Assembly: GCA_036395755.1 (NCBI GenBank)
Contig: DASWCZ010000028.1
Span: forward strand, 62,001 to 126,000
Source: Gp7-AA6 sp036395755
GTDB taxonomy: Bacteria > Acidobacteriota > Thermoanaerobaculia > UBA5066 > Gp7-AA6
Direction of reading: 5' to 3'
Length of the DNA: 64,000 nt
Position numbers and translations under genes: made by a program
The notes under the pieces: generated by a model
Database searches by the model: none
Told to the model about the DNA's origin: nothing
The model's input: only the letters and a program-made list of their open reading frames with translations
Part shown: positions 56,429 through 63,830 of the stretch, one piece after another
Numbering within the stretch: position 1 is the stretch's first letter
Layout of the letters: the number at the start of each line of letters is the position of its first letter

Positions 56429-57553
56429 TCAAAATACGGGCAGCGGAATCCCGTTCGTCTTCGTCGTACCCTCGACGAGCGGATCCCAGCGGCCGGCGAT
56501 GGGCGACTGGCACTTCGGACACGCACCGCCGACGAGGCGGTTGCGCCGAACCCGGAAGCCGAATCGCTCGATGACGGTCTCGCTGCACTCGGGACAGCGA
56601 GTGTGCTCCCACTTTCCCACCCCGCCGGGCAGGTTCCCCGCGTAGACGTAGCGGAGTCCCTCTTCCGTCCCGATCTCCGCGGCGCGGACGAGGGTCTCGG
56701 CGGGAGTCGAGCCGCGGTCCGTCATCTTGTAGTCGGGATGGAAGGCGGTGACGTGCCAGGGAATCTCCCGGGAGATCGAGGCGACGAACGCGGCTGCACG
56801 CGTGAGCTCGTCTTCCGAGTCGTTGAAACCGGGGATGACGAGCGTCAGCACTTCGAGCCAGATCCCGCGCTGGTGGATCCCGGCGATCGTGTCGAGGACG
56901 TTCTGCAGCACCCCGCCGAGCTGCCGGTAATGCTTGTCGTCCATCGACTTCAGGTCCACCTTGTAGAAGTCGATCCACGGCCGGATGTAGTCGAGGACCT
57001 GCGGCGTGCCGTTCCCGTTGGAAACGTAACCCGTGTAAAGGTTGCGCCGCTTCGCCTCCTGGAAGACGGCGACGGCCCACTCCGAAGTGATGAGCGGCTC
57101 GTTGTAAGTCGAAACGACGGTCGGCGCGCCGCTCTCGACCGCCAGCTGCGCGAGACCCTCGGCCGACACGTCCCGCGGCGCCGCCACCGCTTCGGGGTCG
57201 CGGACGGACTGCGACGTGAACCAGTTCTGGCAGTACGCACAGTGCAGATCGCAGCCGAGCATTCCGAAAGACAGAGCGTCGGAGCCGGGCAGTGCGTGAA
57301 AGAAGGGCTTCTTCTCGATCGGATCGCACTGGATCGCGCCGACGTAGCCCCACGGCACCTTCAAGACCCCTGCCTCGTTGTACCGCACGCGGCAGACACC
57401 CTCGCGACCCTCCGGAATCGGGCAGCGGTGACCGCACGAGTAGCACTTCAGGCGGCCGTCGGGCATCCGCTCGACGAGCTCTTGCGCCGCGGCGGCGGTC
57501 CGCCGGGCGAGGACCTCGGCGACGGGAGAGCGAACGGGAGATCGCGCGGCCAT
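56429..57553 (-). CDS. amrS: AmmeMemoRadiSam system radical SAM enzyme
   Basis: A 374-residue radical SAM enzyme. The cluster motif is GCDLHCAYCQNWFTSQ (CxxxCxxC, about residue 100). An N-terminal Cys set (CYSCGHRCPI and EGVCRVRYN) and the block YVGAIQCDPIEKKPFFHALP identify the AmrS family. The barrel includes VVSTYNEPLITSEWAVAVFQ and FHPDYKMTDRGSTPAETLVR. The C-terminus adds two CxxC pairs (CPECSE, CPKCQS) that may hold zinc. The partner MEMO1/AMMECR1 genes are not in the window. ATG 57553 has TACTAT 5 nt upstream and no Shine-Dalgarno site. Confidence 0.93.
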   Translation of the reverse strand: MAARSPVRSPVAEVLARRTAAAAQELVERMPDGRLKCYSCGHRCPIPEGREGVCRVRYNEAGVLKVPWGYVGAIQCDPIEKKPFFHALPGSDALSFGMLGCDLHCAYCQNWFTSQSVRDPEAVAAPRDVSAEGLAQLAVESGAPTVVSTYNEPLITSEWAVAVFQEAKRRNLYTGYVSNGNGTPQVLDYIRPWIDFYKVDLKSMDDKHYRQLGGVLQNVLDTIAGIHQRGIWLEVLTLVIPGFNDSEDELTRAAAFVASISREIPWHVTAFHPDYKMTDRGSTPAETLVRAAEIGTEEGLRYVYAGNLPGGVGKWEHTRCPECSETVIERFGFRVRRNRLVGGACPKCQSPIAGRWDPLVEGTTKTNGIPLPVF

Positions 57554-57682
57554 CGGAGATAGTAGACAACGTCGTGAGACGCCGGGAAAGTCCGCGGGTG
57601 AAGCACGGGTCGAGCGTTCTCGGCGAGGCTTCGCCGGTGCCGCAACCCTTTGCGGTGAAATAGTTCCGCGACGAGCGCGGGT

Positions 57683-57688
57683 TATGAT
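57683..57688 (+). promoter_or_regulatory. -10 hexamer 6 nt before the 847-residue secreted protein
   Basis: TATGAT followed by six nucleotides and ATG 57695. No Shine-Dalgarno site. Leaderless-type arrangement identical to the one before mazG. Confidence 0.6.
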
Positions 57689-57694
57689 CGGCCG

Positions 57695-60238
57695 ATGCCC
57701 AAAACCCCGCGATTTCCGGGTCTGCTCGTCCTTTCCCTGCTGGCGGCCCGGGCGGTCTCCGCACAGACCGATACTTCTACGACGATCGCGGCGGGGACCT
57801 CGTACGCGACCGAAAAGTCCGGCGTCGTCAGCGGAGTGCGGGTCGACGTCCGCCCCGACGGCTCGGTCTGGTTTCTCCTGCCCGCCCTGGACCGGATCGC
57901 CGTCCTCCGCGGCGACCAGATGACGCAGTGGCAGATTCGAGACGACTCCCACCTGGGCGCGAATCCCGTCGATTTCGAAGTAGATGGCGACGTGATCTGG
58001 TTCATCGCCAACGGCGAGAGCGGCGTCGACGCCGGTCACTCCATTTTCGGCCGGCTCGACACCGTGACCGGGCAGGAGCGGGAGTGGGAAGTTCCGGGCT
58101 CGCGCCCTGCCGGGTTCTACCGGGCCACGGACGGGAAAGTGTGGATCCCCCAGACCGATCGGCGCCTGCAGTCGGTCGACTTGAACACGCTCGAGGTCGT
58201 CGACCACCGCTCGGGCAATCCCGACGGCACGGGGACACAGACGATCGCGTACTCCGACATCGTTCTCGGACCGGATGCCGCGCTGTGGATGACCGACTTC
58301 GGAAACAACCGGGTCGTCCGCTACGAGCCGGGAGCAACGCAGGAAACCTCCTGGACGCTCATCAGTCCGACAGCGGCGTTCTTGAATCCTTCGCAGATTG
58401 CGTTCGACGGCCAGGGGCGGCTCTGGATTTCGGAGTTCACCGGCGCTCGAATGGAGCGCTTCGATCCGGCGAGCGGCGAAGTTGACACGTTCGGCGGTTT
58501 CCTCGACCCGATCCACTTCGACCTCTTCGGAGGCCGCCTCTACGTGACGGAGGCGGCGGGCACGAAGGGCGAGATCGTTGTCCTCGATCCGGTTCTTGCC
58601 GCCTTCGGGACGCGGACGATCGAACCGGAGACTCTCGAAGTCCACGCGATCGTCAACGCCCGAACGGCTGTCGTCCACGACCGCACGATCACGCCGACGA
58701 CCTTCACATCCAGTCCGGAAGCGATCGCGGCGGCGGATCTGGTGGTCAGCGCCGGTGTCGGTGGGGTCCTGAGGACCGAGATCCCCTGGACGAACGCCTA
58801 TGGCATCGACGTGGTGGGCGGAGAGGTGTGGGTCGGATCGAGCGGCCAGCTCGCCAAGCTCGCGCTCCAGACGATCGGCGGCGCCTCCGACCTGATCGCC
58901 CCCGTGGCGACTCAGCTCGCCGGGCCCGTCGAGTCGGAAGGTCGAGTCGACATCATGCTGTACAACCCGACCGATACTCCCATCGCAGGCGAGGCTCTCT
59001 ATCTCTACTCTCCCGCCTTCTTCGCCGCTCGTGGCACGTTCAACGTCGGCCCGGGACAGACGTCCCTCCTCTCCGATGCGTTCGGCGACCTGGGATCGGC
59101 GACGATCCCGATCGACGGCCCGGTGCGAATCCGGGTGACGTCCGGCCCCGCGGGGGAGCTCGTCGCGCGAGTCCGCACCGCGAGAGCCCGAGCGGACGGA
59201 GGGTCCTTCGGGTACGCCCTTCCCGCGCTCTCCGCGTCGCAGGGGCTCGGAAGCGGCTCGTCCCGGACGCTGTTCACCGGCGGCCGCGAGTCGGAGACGT
59301 CCGTCTTCGGCTTCTACACGCCTTCGGGAGCCGAAGCGGTGTTCACGCTGGTGGCCCCGGACGGAACCGTCCGCGGAACGATTCCTCTCTCGGTCATCTC
59401 CAACATCGGGCAGGAATTCCAGCCCGCCGCCTCGGCCTTCGGCCTTGATGCGGAGCCCGGCGACGTCATCCGGGTGGAGGTCACTTCGGGATCGCTCTTC
59501 CCGTACGTGCGGATCTCCGAGGACGGAACCGGGGACGCCGCAGTTTCCCTTCCGGCCGAAGCGACGAGCGACGCGGTGTTTCCCAGCGCGGGCACCGCGG
59601 TCGGTCTCTTCGACACGAGCTTCGGCTCCGACCTCTTCCTCTCGAACCCCGACGCCTCCCAGAGCGCTGCCGTGACCGTCTTCTACTACCCTCTCGGCTC
59701 CCGGGCCGCGCCGGCGAGCGCGGCGCTGACGCTCGACCCCGGAGTGAGCCAGGTCATCGGCGACGTCCTTCAATCACTTTTCGGAGTCGGCCTGGGACAG
59801 GGAACGCTCGTGATTCTCTCCGACGTACCTGTCGCCTCTTCGCTCCGCATCGCCGCCTCGAAGCCGGAGGGGGACTTTGCCACCCTCGCGCTTCCCATCA
59901 ACCCCGACGGAATCGTGCTGCCCGGCTCCTCCGCGTTCGTCATTGGCGCGCCACAGAGTCCGACCCGCCGCACGAACCTTCTCTTCTTCAACCGGGGCGC
60001 CGCGGGGACCGTGACCGTGATCGGGTACAACGGAAACGACGACGAGATCGGCCGGCGCCAGGTCTCGATCGGAGACCACCAGGCCCTGCGGGTGGACTCG
60101 GTGATGGCGGCGCTCGGCACGGACGAGGAAAGAAACGGACGGCTCGTCGTCGAGGCGTCGGACGGAATGCTGCTCTACGCCTGGGCGGCCGAGGTGGACG
60201 GGCCGACGGGCGACGTGGAGATCATTCCCTTCCGCTGA
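57695..60238 (+). CDS. Secreted beta-propeller protein with C-terminal beta-sandwich repeats
   Basis: An 847-residue exported protein. Signal peptide about 1-24. Residues ~35-400 form a six- or seven-bladed propeller of the Vgb (streptogramin lyase)/NHL type, with repeating motifs such as DVRPDGSVWFLLPALDRIAV, RATDGKVWIPQTDRRLQSVD and GPDAALWMTDFGNNRVVRYE. I cannot see the catalytic His pair of Vgb lyases, so enzymatic activity is doubtful. Residues ~405-847 hold about four diverged 105-residue beta units. Each starts near R-x-D-I/L-x-L-x-N-P and ends in a LVARVRTA- or YAWAAEVDGPTGD-like strand. The last ends GDVEIIPFR. Similar units occur at the end of the CHRD protein at 965. Confidence 0.78.
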   Translation: MPKTPRFPGLLVLSLLAARAVSAQTDTSTTIAAGTSYATEKSGVVSGVRVDVRPDGSVWFLLPALDRIAVLRGDQMTQWQIRDDSHLGANPVDFEVDGDVIWFIANGESGVDAGHSIFGRLDTVTGQEREWEVPGSRPAGFYRATDGKVWIPQTDRRLQSVDLNTLEVVDHRSGNPDGTGTQTIAYSDIVLGPDAALWMTDFGNNRVVRYEPGATQETSWTLISPTAAFLNPSQIAFDGQGRLWISEFTGARMERFDPASGEVDTFGGFLDPIHFDLFGGRLYVTEAAGTKGEIVVLDPVLAAFGTRTIEPETLEVHAIVNARTAVVHDRTITPTTFTSSPEAIAAADLVVSAGVGGVLRTEIPWTNAYGIDVVGGEVWVGSSGQLAKLALQTIGGASDLIAPVATQLAGPVESEGRVDIMLYNPTDTPIAGEALYLYSPAFFAARGTFNVGPGQTSLLSDAFGDLGSATIPIDGPVRIRVTSGPAGELVARVRTARARADGGSFGYALPALSASQGLGSGSSRTLFTGGRESETSVFGFYTPSGAEAVFTLVAPDGTVRGTIPLSVISNIGQEFQPAASAFGLDAEPGDVIRVEVTSGSLFPYVRISEDGTGDAAVSLPAEATSDAVFPSAGTAVGLFDTSFGSDLFLSNPDASQSAAVTVFYYPLGSRAAPASAALTLDPGVSQVIGDVLQSLFGVGLGQGTLVILSDVPVASSLRIAASKPEGDFATLALPINPDGIVLPGSSAFVIGAPQSPTRRTNLLFFNRGAAGTVTVIGYNGNDDEIGRRQVSIGDHQALRVDSVMAALGTDEERNGRLVVEASDGMLLYAWAAEVDGPTGDVEIIPFR

Positions 60239-60248
60239 GTTCAAATCC

Positions 60249-61322
60249 GTGCCTCTTCCAACGACGGTGATCCGGGGATCGGGAATGTTCGTTCCCGACA
60301 GCGTCGTCACCAACGAGCGGATCTCTCGTCTCATGGACACGAGCGACGAGTGGATCCGCCAGCGGACGGGCATCGCGGAGCGGCGCTACGCGCGGAAGGG
60401 GACGTCCTCGTCGGATCTCGGTTTCGAGGCGGCGAAGCGGGCCTTAGACGACGCGGGCGTGGAAGCCCGCGACCTGGATCTCGTCATCTTCGCCACGATG
60501 ACGCCCGACCATTACTTCCCTGGAAACGGCGGCCTCCTCGCGCAGAAGCTCGGGCTCGAGACGACTCACGCGCTCGACGTCCGCATGCAGTGCGCCGGCT
60601 TCCTCTCGGGGCTGCAGGTCGCGGATGCGTTCGTCCGCTCGGGGTCGCACCGCCGCGTGCTCCTGGTCGGGGCGGAGTGCCACGCCTCGCTCTACCCGTG
60701 GACCGACGCGGAATGGGCGGTGATGTTCGGCGACTCGGAAGGTCCGGTCTCGCCGGAGGCGTACGCCTGGGGAACGGCGCAACGCGACCGCGCCGTGATC
60801 TTCGGTGACGGCGCGGGCGCCTTCGTGCTCGAAGCGAACGAGACCGAGGACGGCCGCGGATTCCTCGGCTTCGAGATGCGGACCGACGGCAGCCACTGGG
60901 ACAAGCTCTACGTGCCGGGAGGCGGGTCGCGGAGCTTTCCCTACTTCACCCCGGAGATGTTCGCGAACAACGCCATGGTGCCGGTCGTCGAGGGCCGCCA
61001 GGTCTTCCGGCTCGCGACGAAGGCGATGCCGGAGATCGTGCGCGAGGTCCTCGCGAAATACGGCCTCGAGGTCGCGGACCTCGACCTGCTGCTCATGCAC
61101 CAGGCGAACCTGCGGATCAACGAAGCCGTGCAGAAGCACCTCGGGCTCGCCGACGAAAAGGTCTTCAACAACATCCAGAGATACGGCAACACGACCGCGG
61201 CGACGCTTCCACTGGTCTTCCACGAGGCGAAGCAGGAGGGCCGTATCCGGCCCGGCTCGCTCGTCTGTTTCACAGCTCTGGGAGCCGGACTCCACTGGGG
61301 CGCTGGCCTCGTGCGGATCTGA
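60249..61322 (+). CDS. 3-oxoacyl-ACP synthase III (FabH) family protein
   Basis: A 357-residue thiolase-fold condensing enzyme. The catalytic triad is present: Cys in DVRMQCAGFLSGLQVAD, His in LLMHQANLRINEAVQKHLG and Asn in RYGNTTAATLPLVFHEAKQE. The N-terminal block is TSDEWIRQRTGIAERRYARK. FabH joins acetyl-CoA (or a branched starter) to malonyl-ACP. Here there is an insert of about 30 residues (GDSEGPVSPEAYAWGTAQR), making it longer than E. coli FabH. No other fab genes adjoin it, so a specialised role such as hydrocarbon or polyketide start is possible. GTG start, 10 bp after the preceding gene. Confidence 0.9.
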   Translation: MPLPTTVIRGSGMFVPDSVVTNERISRLMDTSDEWIRQRTGIAERRYARKGTSSSDLGFEAAKRALDDAGVEARDLDLVIFATMTPDHYFPGNGGLLAQKLGLETTHALDVRMQCAGFLSGLQVADAFVRSGSHRRVLLVGAECHASLYPWTDAEWAVMFGDSEGPVSPEAYAWGTAQRDRAVIFGDGAGAFVLEANETEDGRGFLGFEMRTDGSHWDKLYVPGGGSRSFPYFTPEMFANNAMVPVVEGRQVFRLATKAMPEIVREVLAKYGLEVADLDLLLMHQANLRINEAVQKHLGLADEKVFNNIQRYGNTTAATLPLVFHEAKQEGRIRPGSLVCFTALGAGLHWGAGLVRI

Positions 61323-61395
61323 CCGGACGAAGTCCGGTCATCCCGAGTCCTTCGCCTTCGCTCAGGACAGGCTCCGCGAGGGATCCCTCAATTGT
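61321..61395. repeat. Hairpin plus diverged repeat arm after the FabH gene
   Basis: GACCGGAC-GAA-GTCCGGTC (61321-61339) is a perfect hairpin overlapping the stop codon. It is followed by TCATCCCGAG and CTTCGCCTTCGCTCAGGA, a diverged form of the repeat at 32247, and GAGGGATCCCTC, a 12-bp palindrome. No T-run follows, but the structure may stop transcripts. Confidence 0.6.
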
Positions 61396-61484
61396 CCGCA
61401 CCTCCGGATCGAGCGAGGGCTCTTAGCTCAATATTTTGTAAATAGAGGGAGGCGCAAAAACGCGTGGCTATACTGCCCCGCGTC

Positions 61485-61919
61485 GTGAAGGGCTTCCGTT
61501 TTTCGACGCTTCTGATCGTCGGTTGTCTCGCCGTCACCGGCTGCGGCGACGAGAAAAGGCTGCCGACCGCGCCGACGACGGAGCCGCCCGCCGATGCGAC
61601 GTTCACGAGGGTCCAGGCGGAAGTCTTCACTCCGAAGTGCGCGCTCTCCGGATGCCACATGGGCCCCGCGAGCGCCGCTCAGGAAGGCATGGTGCTCGCC
61701 GAAGGCTCCGCCTACGACAACATCGTCATGGTCCGCTCGAACCAGAGCCCGAATCTCTTCCGCATCGCGCCGGGCGATCCCGCAAACTCGTACCTCGTAC
61801 GCAAGATCACTCCGTTCACGGACATCATCGGAGACCACATGCCACAGACCGGATCGATCACGGACGCGCAACGACAGCTCGTCACGCAATGGGTCCTTCG
61901 CGGAGCGCCGAGGGATTGA
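61485..61919 (+). CDS. Lipoprotein with CX4CH motif (cytochrome-like)
   Basis: A 144-residue lipoprotein. Start GTG 61485 precedes a lipoprotein signal (FSTLLIVGCLAVTGCGDEK); an upstream in-frame GTG at 61464 is the alternative. A TATACT hexamer ends 10 nt before it. After a short linker there is VFTPKCALSGCHMGP, in which the two Cys are separated by four residues instead of the two of a normal haem c motif (CxxCH), then MVLAEGSAYDNIVMV, FRIAPGDPANSYLVRKI and DHMPQTGSITDAQRQLVTQW. The context (HxxMP, then LSxxQ-like end) matches the domain of planctomycete-type cytochromes. Haem binding is probable but not shown. Overlaps the DUF5777 gene (TGATG). Confidence 0.75.
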   Translation: MKGFRFSTLLIVGCLAVTGCGDEKRLPTAPTTEPPADATFTRVQAEVFTPKCALSGCHMGPASAAQEGMVLAEGSAYDNIVMVRSNQSPNLFRIAPGDPANSYLVRKITPFTDIIGDHMPQTGSITDAQRQLVTQWVLRGAPRD

Positions 61920-62728
61920 TGAAAGTCGCCGCCGGGATCCTGTTTGCGGTCCTTCTCCCGAACGGAACCGTTTTCGCCCAGGCGGCGGAGGCGCCGGCTC
62001 CGGAGCCCGCGCGTCCGCCGGAGGGCTCCCGCATCATCAATCTTCCCTCGACGGAGGTCTCGGCCGCGGGCACGCTCGGCGTCCTCTTCACGCATCGCTT
62101 CAAGCAGACGCTCGGCGAGAGCAACGCTCGCAACCTCTTCTCGCTCGACTCCGGCGCGGACGACGACTTCGGCGTCTCGTATTCCCCTCTCGACAACCTG
62201 GAAGTGTCGCTCGACCGCTCCTCGATCGAAGCGGACTACGAGCTCGCCGCCAAGTATCGGTTCCTGCCGATACGGCCGCACCGGCCGTTCGGGCTGGCCC
62301 TGCGCGTGGGCGGCGATGCGGACACCAAGCAGGACATCCCGGACCGCCAGGCGTTCTTTGCGCAGGGAATCGCCTCCGTGGCCCTCGGCTCCCGCGCGCG
62401 GATCACGGTCGTTCCGACGTACGTCTCGAACACCTCGCGTTTTCGGAACGTCTTCAACGTTCCCGTGGCGCTATCGCTCGCCGTCACGCGCTCGGTAAAC
62501 GTCCAGGGGGAGTTCGTTCCGAAGAATCGCGATTACGGAACGTCGGAGTTTGGCTGGATCGTCGCCGTCGAGAAGACGGTTCTCCGGCACCGCTTCTCCT
62601 GGACCTTCGGGAACCTCCGCGCGACGACCGTCGACCAGTACTCGGCATCAGACCCGGCCGGCGGGAGACTGTCGCGCGGCGACGTCTACATGGGCTTCAA
62701 CATTGTGAGGCAGTGGAAGCTGAAGTAG
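61919..62728 (+). CDS. DUF5777 beta-barrel protein
   Basis: A 269-residue exported protein. Signal peptide about 1-21 (ILFAVLLPNGTVFAQ). After a Pro-rich spacer come strands that fit an outer-membrane barrel of the DUF5777 family: GTLGVLFTHRFKQTLG, DDDFGVSYSPLDNLEVSLDR, YELAAKYRFLP and a C-terminal VYMGFNIVRQWKLK. Function unknown; in other bacteria such genes often accompany small c-type cytochrome lipoproteins, as here, which suggests a role in an extracellular redox or transport step. Start ATG overlaps the preceding stop by 1 base. Confidence 0.8.
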   Translation: MKVAAGILFAVLLPNGTVFAQAAEAPAPEPARPPEGSRIINLPSTEVSAAGTLGVLFTHRFKQTLGESNARNLFSLDSGADDDFGVSYSPLDNLEVSLDRSSIEADYELAAKYRFLPIRPHRPFGLALRVGGDADTKQDIPDRQAFFAQGIASVALGSRARITVVPTYVSNTSRFRNVFNVPVALSLAVTRSVNVQGEFVPKNRDYGTSEFGWIVAVEKTVLRHRFSWTFGNLRATTVDQYSASDPAGGRLSRGDVYMGFNIVRQWKLK

Positions 62729-62753
62729 CCTTCGCCGCACGGACGCTCCCGAA

Positions 62754-63362
62754 ATTCCGAAGCTTGCGGTTCCGCGCCTTGAGAGGACGGACCGGCTCGT
62801 CTCGCTCCCCGCGGTCGCGCTCGTCGACGCGCGGACCGGCGCAACTCCGAGGCTTCGAACGACGGTCCGCGTCGGCCTGCGCGAAGGGTGTCTCGTCGTC
62901 CGCTTCGACGGGCGCGACGAAGGAACGGTCGCCACGCTGACGCAGCGCGACGGGCCGCTCTGGACCGAAGACGTCTTCGAGGTCTTCCTCTCTCCGTTCG
63001 ACCCGCCGGCCGTCTACTTCGAGTTCGAAGTCAACCCGCTCGGTACCGTGTTCGATGCGCGGGTGGAGTCGCCCGACCTCGCCCGCGCCACGATGCGCGT
63101 GGACTCCTCGTGGAACCTCCGTGGGCTCTCCGCGAAGAGCCGCGTGAGGCCGGGCCGGTGGTCGGCGGTGCTCGCAATTCCGCTGGCGCCGCTCGCACCG
63201 CAACGAGTTCCGGCTGCATGGCGCGCGAACTTCTACCGGATCGACCGCGGAGAGCGCGACGAATTTTCCGCGTGGTCTCCGCCGTTGACCGACCCGGCCG
63301 ACTTCCACGGGGCTACCCGTTTTGGCCGGCTCGAGTTGCCCGAGCCCGCCCCGTCTCCTTAG
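62754..63362 (+). CDS. Carbohydrate-binding family 9-like protein, start uncertain
   Basis: An open frame runs from 62724 to 63362 and encodes a CBM9-like beta sandwich of about 200 residues: VRVGLREGCLVVRFDGRDEG, LWTEDVFEVFLSPFDPPAVY, FEFEVNPLGTVFDARV and WRANFYRIDRGERDEFSAWS, then a final LTDPADFHGATRFGRLEL. There is no ATG, GTG or TTG until 63048, which would delete half of the domain. I give the start at ATT 62754, where the family's IPKL beginning lies; other non-standard codons are possible. There is no signal peptide. A frameshift or sequence error upstream is an alternative explanation. It follows the DUF5777 stop by 25 bp. Confidence 0.6.
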   Translation: MPKLAVPRLERTDRLVSLPAVALVDARTGATPRLRTTVRVGLREGCLVVRFDGRDEGTVATLTQRDGPLWTEDVFEVFLSPFDPPAVYFEFEVNPLGTVFDARVESPDLARATMRVDSSWNLRGLSAKSRVRPGRWSAVLAIPLAPLAPQRVPAAWRANFYRIDRGERDEFSAWSPPLTDPADFHGATRFGRLELPEPAPSP

Positions 63363-63799
63363 CGAGGATCCGGCCGGCGCGCCCCGCTTTCGAACGGGAT
63401 CCCGATCTTCGAGAGCCACTCCTCTGCCCGCTCGCGAGCGCGGCGCTCTTTGAACTGGAAGAACCGGGCCTCCTCCTTCGGGTGACGCAGGAGCGCCGCT
63501 CGATACGCGGTCACGAAGTCCGCCGTGGAGAGCGCCGTCTCGAGGTCGCGCCTCGACGACGGGTCCTCGCAGAGCGCCGCGAACTGCTCCAGGTCGCCCC
63601 GCGAGCGTTCGCCGCCGTCCCTGGGAACGGCCGCGTAGCGCGGGTCCGCGCTCATCGCGGAGTGTTTCTCGGCGTCCCGCTCGAGGACCTGGATGACCTC
63701 GCCCGATTGCCGGTCGAAGAAGTGGGTGATCTGCCGCGACCGGCTCTCGAACGCGACGACGAGTCCTTCCCAGTCGACCTCGAGCGGCACGGAGGGCAT
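63359..63799 (-). CDS. UPF0158 family protein
   Basis: A 146-residue cytoplasmic protein. Start VPLEVDWEGLVVAFESRSRQ is followed by HFFDRQSGEVIQVLERDAEK, the family's 'FFD-x-x-T/S-G-E-V' block. Later comes LSTADFVTAYRAALLRHPKE, then RFFQFKERRARERAEEWLSK with IGI near the C-terminus. Function unknown. The stop overlaps the stop of the convergent CBM9-like gene by 4 bp. ATG 63799 has TATGAT 8 nt upstream. Confidence 0.8.
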   Translation of the reverse strand: MPSVPLEVDWEGLVVAFESRSRQITHFFDRQSGEVIQVLERDAEKHSAMSADPRYAAVPRDGGERSRGDLEQFAALCEDPSSRRDLETALSTADFVTAYRAALLRHPKEEARFFQFKERRARERAEEWLSKIGIPFESGARRPDPR

Positions 63800-63806
63800 A
63801 AATCGC

Positions 63807-63813
63807 TATCATA
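63807..63813. promoter_or_regulatory. Overlapping face-to-face -10 hexamers
   Basis: TATCAT (plus strand, 63807-63812) and TATGAT (minus strand, 63813-63808) share five base pairs. The plus one would serve the gene at 63831 with a short leader containing GGAGG; the minus one would serve the gene at 63799 with almost no leader. It resembles a symmetric bidirectional -10 element. Confidence 0.5.
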
Positions 63814-63830
63814 AGGAGTTTGGAGGTCTC

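Noticed and set aside
57554..59773. Upstream extension of the AmrS frame across the divergent secreted gene
   Set aside because: The frame stays open, but residues before MAARSPVRSP are low-complexity shadow of the plus-strand gene, and family members begin where I put the start.
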